A program made the translations under genes and the position numbers. A DNA stretch of 7,506 bases from an uncultured Pseudorhodoferax sp. Lineage in GTDB: Bacteria > Pseudomonadota > Gammaproteobacteria > Burkholderiales > Burkholderiaceae. The notes beneath the pieces were generated by a model that saw only the letters and a program-made list of their open reading frames with translations, ran no database searches and was not told where the DNA came from. The stretch is from the NCBI GenBank assembly GCA_913776795.1, contig CAJYRH010000101.1:1-7506 (forward strand), written 5' to 3'. Below, piece by piece: positions 1 to 7,506 of the stretch (the stretch's first letter is position 1; each line of letters opens with the position of its first letter).

Positions 1-27
1 AACAGGTAAACGTCTTTTGCATGCAGA

Positions 28-32
28 AAAGG
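28..32 (+). promoter_or_regulatory. Ribosome binding site of the PEP-CTERM gene
   Basis: AAGGA lies 6 bases before the ATG at 39. It lies downstream of the alternative ATG at 21, so it decides in favour of the shorter reading. Only 38 bases of upstream sequence are present, too little to judge a promoter. Confidence 0.6.
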
Positions 33-38
33 AATTCA

Positions 39-845
39 ATGCGCAATGCATCTCTCGGCACGCTGGGTGCCATCGGACTGGCCTTGGCCATCGCAAGCAG
101 CGGCGCCGCGGCTGCGCCCATCAACTGGGACTACACGGTCACCAGCGAGTTCATCACCACGCCGGGTTCCACCACCTTCACAGATGGAAGCGGCTGCCAG
201 AGCGTCTCGAGCTCGTCCATCACCTGGGGCGCGTGTCCGGGTGGTCCGGCAGGCGACCGGCGCAGCGGCATCGGCATCAGCAACTCGCCTCGAACGGGCA
301 CGCTGGCCACCAACGGCGCCGCCGAGAGCGCCAACACCTACACGCACAGCAACAACGTTGTCTCCAGCGCGCACGCCAGCCTGACCAGCGCCACCATCAG
401 CGCCACACTTGGTCTGCGGGTGGCCGGCACGACTGAGCCGTACATCTACCAGACCGCCACCTACAGGATCCTGTTCGCCGAGACGCCCAACACGCCTGGC
501 ACCTGCGTGGCCGCCAGCCCGCCCGGCAACCCCTGCAGCGACATCTGGGTGCTTGACGGTTCGCTGAACAAGTCGATCGAGGTCGACGGCAACGACTACT
601 ACTTCAGCTTCTTCGCCTCGCCGGCGCTGGCCACGCTGCCCGATGCCGTCTGCGAGGCTGCCGATGCACCCGACGGCTGCATCGGCTTCACGACCATCGA
701 GCGCCAGGAGAACGCCGTCGATTTCCTGTTGAAGGTGACCAGCACGCCGCTGGTGATCGACGTGCCGGAACCAGCATCGGTCGCGCTGTTCGGCATCGGC
801 CTCGCTGGCCTGGCGGGTCTGCGCCGCCGCCAGAACAAGGCCTGA
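39..845 (+). CDS. THxN-type PEP-CTERM sorting-domain protein
   Basis: Predicted secreted protein of 268 residues, exported by Sec and then processed at its C-terminus by an exosortase. Residues 1-26 form a signal peptide: a short N-terminus with Arg2, a hydrophobic stretch, and a likely cleavage after the Ala run at 22-26. The C-terminus is a classic PEP-CTERM tail: Val-Pro-Glu-Pro at 242-245, a hydrophobic helix at about 248-261, then Arg-Arg-Arg at 262-264. The middle carries Thr-His-Ser-Asn at 102-105, followed by a beta-rich segment, and a Thr-Trp-Gly near 62-64. These match my memory of the THxN family of PEP-CTERM proteins. Six Cys residues (53, 66, 156, 166, 205, 214) could pair as disulfides outside the cytoplasm. 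The start at 39 is preferred over the in-frame ATG at 21 because AAGGA (28-32) sits 6 bases before it. The molecular role is unknown; extracellular matrix or surface association is inferred from the sorting signal. No exosortase is in the window. Confidence 0.88.
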   Translation: MRNASLGTLGAIGLALAIASSGAAAAPINWDYTVTSEFITTPGSTTFTDGSGCQSVSSSSITWGACPGGPAGDRRSGIGISNSPRTGTLATNGAAESANTYTHSNNVVSSAHASLTSATISATLGLRVAGTTEPYIYQTATYRILFAETPNTPGTCVAASPPGNPCSDIWVLDGSLNKSIEVDGNDYYFSFFASPALATLPDAVCEAADAPDGCIGFTTIERQENAVDFLLKVTSTPLVIDVPEPASVALFGIGLAGLAGLRRRQNKA

Positions 846-866
846 CCACCGCCTGCGTCCGACGCC

Positions 867-889
867 ACCCCGCTTCGGCGGGGTTTTTT
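867..889 (+). terminator. Intrinsic terminator after the PEP-CTERM gene
   Basis: A perfect 7-bp stem (ACCCCGC / GCGGGGT) closes on a TTCG tetraloop and runs directly into six T residues at 884-889. It begins 21 bases after the PEP-CTERM stop codon. It fits a rho-independent terminator for plus-strand transcription, so the PEP-CTERM gene probably ends its own transcript and the DUF1653 gene downstream needs another promoter. Confidence 0.92.
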
Positions 890-1178
890 CGTTGGTGTGG
901 ATGCACCGTCGTTCCACGGGGCGCGCAACCGGCCCATTCCGCTCCACCGGCGGGTTCGTGGCGAAGACATTGCCCAGCGATGGAGCGCCGCCTTGGCCAG
1001 GGCGTCGCGCGCAGCGCGCCGCTGCGCAGGTTGCGGCGACGGTCGCTGCCCACGCCTTGCATGCTTGACGGCTGCTGGCCCACGGCGACGGTGGCATCGC
1101 CACCGACCTCGACCACGCCAGTGCCGCGGTGATGGCATCTGGCAAGCTCGCGGCTTTGCCCACAACGACCGCCCTCCC
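890..1178. other. 289-base stretch with no recognisable gene
   Basis: Between the terminator and the DUF1653 start I recognise no protein in any frame. One plus-strand frame stays open from an ATG at 897 into the DUF1653 gene, but its translation is Arg/Ala/Cys-rich and low in aliphatic content, as expected of a chance open frame in GC-rich DNA. Two perfect short inverted repeats are present: GCGCAGC/GCTGCGC with a 5-base loop at 1009-1027, and CGGTGGC/GCCACCG with an ATC loop at 1089-1105. Neither has a T tract. The segment must hold whatever promoter the DUF1653 gene uses, but I cannot point to convincing -35/-10 elements. Confidence 0.5.
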
Positions 1179-1409
1179 ATGGAAGAACTGCCTCCTCTGC
1201 CCACCATCGCGCCAGACCGCTACCGCCACTACAAGGGCGGCGAGTACGAGGTGCTCGCCGTCGCACGGCACAGCGAGACGCTGGAGCCACTCGTCGTCTA
1301 CCGCCCTCTGTACAACGGCACGGGCTGGTGGGTGCGGCCGCATGCCATGTTCACCAGCAGCGTGGACGTCGACGGCTCGCAACGCCCCCGCTTCCAGCCG
1401 CTGGACTGA
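1179..1409 (+). CDS. DUF1653 domain-containing protein
   Basis: Small cytoplasmic protein of 76 residues that is essentially one DUF1653 domain; the family has no established biochemical function. The sequence shows the family hallmarks in order: Arg-Tyr-Arg-His-Tyr-Lys-Gly-Gly near residues 13-20, Tyr-Glu-Val-Leu, His-Ser-Glu-Thr around 30-33, a Val-Val-Tyr-Arg strand, Trp-Val-Arg-Pro near 50, and a closing Pro-Arg-Phe. There is no signal peptide or membrane segment. The ATG at 1179 was chosen because homologues begin a few residues before the Arg-Tyr-Arg-His block, although no good Shine-Dalgarno sequence precedes it. The frame stays open upstream to an ATG at 897, but that extension lacks protein-like composition. 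The gene converges on lpdA, with only 18 bases between the two stop codons and no terminator visible there. Confidence 0.85.
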   Translation: MEELPPLPTIAPDRYRHYKGGEYEVLAVARHSETLEPLVVYRPLYNGTGWWVRPHAMFTSSVDVDGSQRPRFQPLD

Positions 1410-1427
1410 CCGTTGGACGCCGCAGGG

Positions 1428-2819
<1,392 letters not shown>

Positions 2820-2821
2820 CT

Positions 2822-4099
2822 TCACTCCACGAACAGCAGGGCCGGGGTTTCCAGCAGGGCGCGCACGGCCTGGATGAACTGCGCCGCGTCCATGCCGTCG
2901 ACCACGCGGTGGTCGAAGGACGAGGACAGGTTCATGAGCTTGCGTCCCACGACCGCGCCGCCGCGGAACACCGGGCGCTCCACGATCTTGTTGACGCCAA
3001 CAATGGCCACCTCGGGGTGGTTGATCACGGGCGTGGTCACGATGCCGCCCAGCGGTCCCAGGCTGCTGATGGTGATCGTGGAGCCCGACAGCTCGTCGCG
3101 CCCGGCCTTGCCGCTGCGGCCGGCCTCGGCCAGGCGGGCGATCTCCTTCGCACAGGCCCACGGGTCCAGCGCCTCGGCATGACGCAGCACGGGCACCAGC
3201 AGACCGTTCTCGGTCTGCGTGGCCATGCCCAGGTGGACTGCCTCGTAGCGCGTGACCACGCCGGCGTCGTCGTCGAAGCGCGCATTCATCTGCGGAAAGT
3301 CGCGCAGCGCGATCACCAGCGCGCGGGCCAAGAGCGGCAGCAGCGTGAGCTTGCCGCGCGCAGTGCCGTAACGCTCGTTGAGCTGCGCGCGCAGGGCTTC
3401 GAGCTCGGTGACGTCGATCTCCTCCACGTAGCTGAAGTGCGGGATGCGGCGCTTGGCCTCCTGCATCTTCTGCGCGATCTTTCGGCGCAGGCCGATCAGG
3501 GGCACGGCCTCCTCGCCATGGCGCTGCGCGTAGCCGCTGCCCGCGCTGGGCATGCGCGGCTGGCCGCCCGAGACCAGGTAGACGTCCAGGTCCTCGTGCG
3601 TGATGCGGCCGGCCGGGCCGCTGCCGTGCACGAACTGCAGCGCGATGCCGAGCTCCCAGGCGCGCTGGCGCACGGACGGTGAAGCAACCGGCTTCTCGCC
3701 GGGCGCGCGCATGGCCACGGGGGCGGCGACCGGTGGGCGCTGCACCGGCGCCTGGGGCGCGCTCGGCGCCGCGTTTGCGGGTGCCGCCACGGGCGCCGCA
3801 ACAGGGGCGGCCACGCTGGCCGCCGCAGGCACGGCCTTGGCCGCCACGTTGCCCGCGCCTTCGACCTCCAGCCGGATCAACTCGGCACCGACCGCCAGCA
3901 GCGCCCCGGGCCGGCCACCCAGTTCGAGCACGGTGCCGGCCACCGGCGACGGGATCTCCACGGTCGCCTTGTCGGTCATCACGTCGGCCAGGATCTGGTC
4001 CTCGGCCACGCTGTCTCCGGGCTTCACGCGCCATTCGACCAGTTCCACTTCGGCGATGCCTTCGCCGATGTCGGGCATCTTGATGGTGTAGTGGCCCAT
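2822..4099 (-). CDS. bkdB: Dihydrolipoamide acyltransferase (E2) of the branched-chain 2-oxoacid dehydrogenase complex
   Basis: Core acyltransferase of the complex, 425 residues: it carries the acyl group from E1 on a lipoyl arm, transfers it to CoA, and binds E1 and E3. It has one lipoyl domain at about 3-79, with the lipoylated lysine at Lys44 in Thr-Asp-Lys-Ala. An Ala/Pro/Val linker follows at about 82-135, then a peripheral-subunit-binding domain at about 138-175 (Gly-Pro-Ala-Gly-Arg-Ile motif), a second short linker, and the catalytic domain from about 195 to the end. The active-site motif His397-Arg-Val-Val-Asp401-Gly is intact. The length is close to the Pseudomonas BkdB I recall (about 423). 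Start and stop are tightly packed: the ATG follows the bkdA2 stop by 1 base (TGA-C-ATG) with GGAG at 4107-4110, and lpdA follows after 2 bases. Substrate class is inferred from the E1 partners, since acyltransferase families overlap. Confidence 0.96.
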   Translation of the reverse strand: MGHYTIKMPDIGEGIAEVELVEWRVKPGDSVAEDQILADVMTDKATVEIPSPVAGTVLELGGRPGALLAVGAELIRLEVEGAGNVAAKAVPAAASVAAPVAAPVAAPANAAPSAPQAPVQRPPVAAPVAMRAPGEKPVASPSVRQRAWELGIALQFVHGSGPAGRITHEDLDVYLVSGGQPRMPSAGSGYAQRHGEEAVPLIGLRRKIAQKMQEAKRRIPHFSYVEEIDVTELEALRAQLNERYGTARGKLTLLPLLARALVIALRDFPQMNARFDDDAGVVTRYEAVHLGMATQTENGLLVPVLRHAEALDPWACAKEIARLAEAGRSGKAGRDELSGSTITISSLGPLGGIVTTPVINHPEVAIVGVNKIVERPVFRGGAVVGRKLMNLSSSFDHRVVDGMDAAQFIQAVRALLETPALLFVE

Positions 4100-4100
4100 G

Positions 4101-5162
4101 TCAGCTCTCCATCGCGCGTCGGAACGCCGCGCCGACGCGGTCGGGCCCCGGGAAGTACGCCCATTCCTGGGCGTGCGGGTACGGCGTGTCCCAGCCGGTC
4201 ACGCGCTCGATCGGCGCCTCCAGCTGGTAGAAGCAGTGCTCCTGCACCAGGGCCGACAGTTCGGCGCCGAAGCCGCTGGTCTTGGTCGCTTCGTGCACGA
4301 TCACGCAGCGGCCGGTCTTCTTGACGGACGCGACGATGGTGTCCAGGTCCAGCGGCCAGATCGAGCGCAGGTCGATGATCTCCGCGTCGATGCCGGTCTC
4401 GCGCGCGGCGCACTCGGCCACCCAGGTCATGGTGCCGTAGGTCAGCACGGTGAGCTGGTTGCCGGGGCGGAACACGGCGGCCGACTCCAGCGGCACGCGG
4501 TAGTAGCCCTCGGGCACCATGCCAAGCGCATGCTTGGACCAGGGCACGACCGGGCGGTCGTGGTGGCCGTCGAAGGGGCCGTTGTAGAGCCGCTTGGGCT
4601 CCAGGAAGATCACCGGGTCGTTGCACTCGATGGCCGAAATCAGCAGGCCCTTGGCGTCATACGGGTTGCTGGGCAGCACGGTGCGCAGGCCGCTCACGTG
4701 CGTGAACAGCGCCTCGGGGCTCTGGCTGTGCGTCTGCCCGCCGTAGATGCCGCCGCCGCAGGGCATGCGCACCGTGATCGGGCAGGTGAAATCGCCGGCC
4801 GAGCGGTAGCGCAGCCGCGCCGCCTCGGACACGAGCTGGTCGGAGGCCGGGTAGAAGTAATCGGCGAACTGGATCTCCGCCACAGGGCGCAGGCCGTAGG
4901 CGCCCATGCCCACGGCCACGCCCACGATGCCGCCCTCGCTGATCGGCGCGTCGAAGCAGCGGGTCTTGCCGTACTTGGCCTGCAGGCCTTCGGTCACGCG
5001 GAACACGCCGCCGAAATAGCCCACGTCCTGGCCGAACACGACCACGTCGGGGTCGCGCGCCATCACCACGTCCAGCGCCGAGCGCAGGGCCTGGATCATG
5101 GTCATGGGCTTGCTGGCGGTCTCTGCCGTTTCCACCGCCGGGTTCTTGACTTCGGTCAGCAT
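4101..5162 (-). CDS. bkdA2: 2-oxoisovalerate dehydrogenase E1 subunit beta
   Basis: Beta subunit of the ThDP-dependent E1 component, 353 residues, which pairs with the alpha subunit to decarboxylate branched-chain 2-oxo acids. Visible landmarks: Phe-Gly-Gln-Asp-Val-Gly near 43-48; Pro-Ile-Ser-Glu-Gly-Gly with Glu76, the conserved glutamate expected to contact the ThDP aminopyrimidine ring; Phe-Ala-Asp-Tyr near 99-102; a Gly-rich loop followed by Thr-His-Ser-Gln around His145; and a C-terminal transketolase-type domain with Asp-Leu-Arg-Ser-Ile-Trp-Pro-Leu-Asp at 264-272. The start at 5162 is chosen because GGAG (5170-5173) sits 7 bases upstream. An in-frame ATG at 5249 would add 29 residues of Ala/Pro/Cys-rich sequence unlike the family. 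It is separated from bkdA1 by 188 bases and abuts bkdB with a 1-base gap. Confidence 0.96.
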   Translation of the reverse strand: MLTEVKNPAVETAETASKPMTMIQALRSALDVVMARDPDVVVFGQDVGYFGGVFRVTEGLQAKYGKTRCFDAPISEGGIVGVAVGMGAYGLRPVAEIQFADYFYPASDQLVSEAARLRYRSAGDFTCPITVRMPCGGGIYGGQTHSQSPEALFTHVSGLRTVLPSNPYDAKGLLISAIECNDPVIFLEPKRLYNGPFDGHHDRPVVPWSKHALGMVPEGYYRVPLESAAVFRPGNQLTVLTYGTMTWVAECAARETGIDAEIIDLRSIWPLDLDTIVASVKKTGRCVIVHEATKTSGFGAELSALVQEHCFYQLEAPIERVTGWDTPYPHAQEWAYFPGPDRVGAAFRRAMES

Positions 5163-5350
5163 CTCAGGTCTCCAAGGCGCTGGTGCGCCACGCGCAGAAC
5201 ACAACACGGGCATGCAAGCAGCTGGTCGAACGGCCGCGGAGCAGCCCATGCCAGCGCCGCGGAACTGGCTCTGCCAGGCCGCCAGGTGCGCCCCTTGAGG
5301 GGAATGGGACTTCTACACGCAGTGAGAAGTCCAAACGGGGTGGTCTCATG
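5163..5350 (-). repeat. Hairpin-rich spacer in the bkd operon, possible REP-like element
   Basis: These 188 bases separate bkdA1 from bkdA2, while the other junctions of the operon are only 1-2 bases. They hold several short inverted repeats: GGACTTCT/AGAAGTCC at 5307-5332, CCCCTTGAGGGG at 5291-5302, CTGGC-TCT-GCCAG at 5265-5277, and two CCGCGG palindromes at 5234-5239 and 5257-5262. None is followed by a T tract on the transcribed strand, so a strong intrinsic terminator is unlikely. The block on the minus strand with CCCCTCAAGGGG, then a GCCAG hairpin and TTCCGCGG, resembles intergenic repeats I associate with Comamonadaceae genomes. That is recollection, not a search result. The bkdA2 Shine-Dalgarno sequence is at the left edge. 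No protein-like reading frame is seen here. Confidence 0.5.
5307..5332 (-). other. Inverted repeat just downstream of bkdA1
   Basis: GGACTTCT and AGAAGTCC are perfect 8-bp complements around a 10-base interior that can add a CAC/GTG pair set, leaving a 3-base loop and one bulged base. It starts 18 bases beyond the bkdA1 stop codon on the transcribed strand. With no T run it is more likely an mRNA 3'-end stabiliser or processing structure than a terminator. The role is inferred. Confidence 0.55.
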
Positions 5351-6688
<1,338 letters not shown>

Positions 6689-6714
6689 TTACGGGAAGAC
6701 GTTGCGCGCCGCGT

Positions 6715-7080
6715 TCAGGCCAGCCGGACCTTGGTGTAGCTGCCGCGGTCCATGTCGACCACCTCCACGCTGAGGTAAGCCTCGAGCCCCGGAGGCAGCG
6801 CGCCCAGATGGCCGCGCAACGCATCGGCCACGCGGCGGCTCAGGTCCTTCTTCGCCTCGGGCGTGCGGCCGGCCAGGATGCGCAGCTGCACGTGCAGGTA
6901 GCCGCGGCCGTGGTCGGCGAGGCCCACGCGGAAGTGGTCTGCGCGCAGCACGCGGGCCTTGAGGTCGGCCTCGTCCTGCACTTCGGGGCTTTCCGACAGC
7001 GCCTGCGTGGTCGAGGCCAGCATGGCGTCGAACGGCAGCGCGCCGAGGTTGGGGGTGTATTCGATGACGATGTGGGGCAT
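6715..7080 (-). CDS. 5-carboxymethyl-2-hydroxymuconate isomerase-like tautomerase
   Basis: Small protein of 121 residues in the CHMI (HpcD) branch of the tautomerase superfamily. The classical member isomerises 5-carboxymethyl-2-hydroxymuconate in the homoprotocatechuate pathway. It starts Met-Pro-His-Ile-Val-Ile-Glu-Tyr, so after Met removal the catalytic N-terminal proline is exposed. Further matches to CHMI are Lys-Ala-Arg-Val around Arg43, the Tyr-Leu-His-Val-Gln-Leu-Arg-Ile strand at 61-68, and Ala-Gly-Arg (Arg72) followed by an amphipathic helix. Length is close to the usual 125-130. No other homoprotocatechuate gene is nearby, so the true substrate is uncertain. Its ATG is 9 bases downstream of the cytidine deaminase stop; no Shine-Dalgarno sequence is evident, suggesting coupled translation. 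The family assignment is firm, the pathway is not. Confidence 0.88.
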   Translation of the reverse strand: MPHIVIEYTPNLGALPFDAMLASTTQALSESPEVQDEADLKARVLRADHFRVGLADHGRGYLHVQLRILAGRTPEAKKDLSRRVADALRGHLGALPPGLEAYLSVEVVDMDRGSYTKVRLA

Positions 7081-7089
7081 GGAAAACGT

Positions 7090-7488
7090 CTACGCGGATG
7101 GCAAATGTCGAGGACCGAAGGACGCCGGCAGCAGTTCGTCCAGGGTGAAGCTGGCCAGCACACCGGCAAGGCCAGCCGAATGCACGCGCGCCGTGCCATC
7201 GGCGAACTCGCGGATGCGCTGGCGGCAGTTGCCGCAAGGTGTGATGGGCACGGGGCCATCGCCCACGACCAGGATCTCGGCGATGGCACGGCCGCCGGCC
7301 GCGACCATGGCCGCGATGGCGCCGGCTTCGGCGCAGGTGCCGCTCGGGTAGGCCGCGTTTTCGACGTTGCAACCTGCAAACACGCGTCCGTCGGGCGTGG
7401 CCAGCGCAGCACCGACCTTGTAGCGCGAGTACGGCGCGTGTGCGTTGGCCTGCGCCGCACGCGCCGCGGCCAGCAACGCCTCGGTCAC
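7090..7488 (-). CDS. cdd: Cytidine deaminase
   Basis: Zinc-dependent hydrolase of pyrimidine salvage converting cytidine and deoxycytidine to uridine and deoxyuridine, of the small homotetrameric type (132 residues as read here). The zinc site is complete: Cys52-Ala-Glu54, where Glu54 is the proton shuttle, and Pro-Cys85-Gly-Asn-Cys88-Arg-Gln. The substrate-binding block Gly-Cys-Asn-Val-Glu-Asn-Ala-Ala-Tyr at 39-47 and the N-terminal Ala-Pro-Tyr-Ser at 18-21 are also present. The arginine that often follows the Cys-Ala-Glu triad (CAER) is replaced by Ala, a variation I believe occurs in other bacteria. The start codon at 7488 is GTG. The frame stays open to the window edge 18 bases further on and no Shine-Dalgarno sequence is seen, so the real start may lie outside. 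It probably shares a transcript with the tautomerase gene. Confidence 0.94.
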   Translation of the reverse strand: MTEALLAAARAAQANAHAPYSRYKVGAALATPDGRVFAGCNVENAAYPSGTCAEAGAIAAMVAAGGRAIAEILVVGDGPVPITPCGNCRQRIREFADGTARVHSAGLAGVLASFTLDELLPASFGPRHLPSA

Positions 7489-7506
7489 GAGAAGCCGACC
7501 ACCGCG

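Noticed and set aside
897..1178. N-terminal extension of the DUF1653 protein from an ATG at 897
   Set aside because: The 94 extra residues are Arg/Ala/Cys-rich with no family support, whereas the ATG at 1179 gives the normal single-domain length.
36..1382. 448-codon open frame on the minus strand opposite the PEP-CTERM and DUF1653 genes
   Set aside because: It is antisense to two genes with clear domain signatures, crosses the terminator, and its translation is Arg/Ala/Gly-rich with no recognisable domain: a GC-rich shadow frame.
5163..5249. In-frame N-terminal extension of bkdA2 from an ATG at 5249
   Set aside because: The extra 29 residues are Ala/Pro/Cys-rich, do not resemble E1 beta, and lie in repeat-like DNA; the ATG at 5162 has a well-placed GGAG.
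5291..5332. Intrinsic terminator between bkdA1 and bkdA2
   Set aside because: Hairpins are present but no T tract follows on the transcribed strand.

Overview
This is a high-GC window, rich in G/C-ending codons, that looks like the chromosome of a betaproteobacterium. A Burkholderiales member, probably Comamonadaceae or a relative, is the best guess. It rests on base composition, the Pseudomonas-type bkd gene order, a PEP-CTERM protein, and an intergenic segment resembling repeats I associate with that family. No rRNA, tRNA, insertion sequence, phage gene or CRISPR array is visible.

Left end, plus strand (1-1409): a secreted THxN-type PEP-CTERM protein is followed by a clear intrinsic terminator (867-889). 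About 290 bases without a recognisable gene follow, and then a small DUF1653 protein.

Centre, minus strand (1428-6586): a complete branched-chain 2-oxoacid dehydrogenase operon, transcribed right to left as E1 alpha (bkdA1), E1 beta (bkdA2), E2 (bkdB) and E3 (lpdA/lpdV). Together these form the multienzyme complex that oxidatively decarboxylates the 2-oxo acids of valine, leucine and isoleucine to branched acyl-CoAs. E1 does ThDP-dependent decarboxylation and reductive acylation of the lipoyl group, E2 transfers the acyl group to CoA, and E3 reoxidises dihydrolipoamide with NAD+. bkdA2-bkdB-lpdA are packed 1-2 bases apart. The bkdA1-bkdA2 junction instead holds a 188-base, hairpin-rich spacer. 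Each of the four genes has a GGAG Shine-Dalgarno element.

Right end, minus strand (6715-7488): a 5-carboxymethyl-2-hydroxymuconate isomerase-like tautomerase lies 9 bases downstream of a GTG-initiated cytidine deaminase. The 127-base gap between the tautomerase and bkdA1 holds two inverted repeats. One abuts the bkdA1 Shine-Dalgarno sequence.

Most of the window is ordinary metabolic DNA and I see no convincing new biological system. The points most worth a second look are the hairpin-rich spacer inside the bkd operon, the leader hairpin of bkdA1, and the THxN PEP-CTERM protein.
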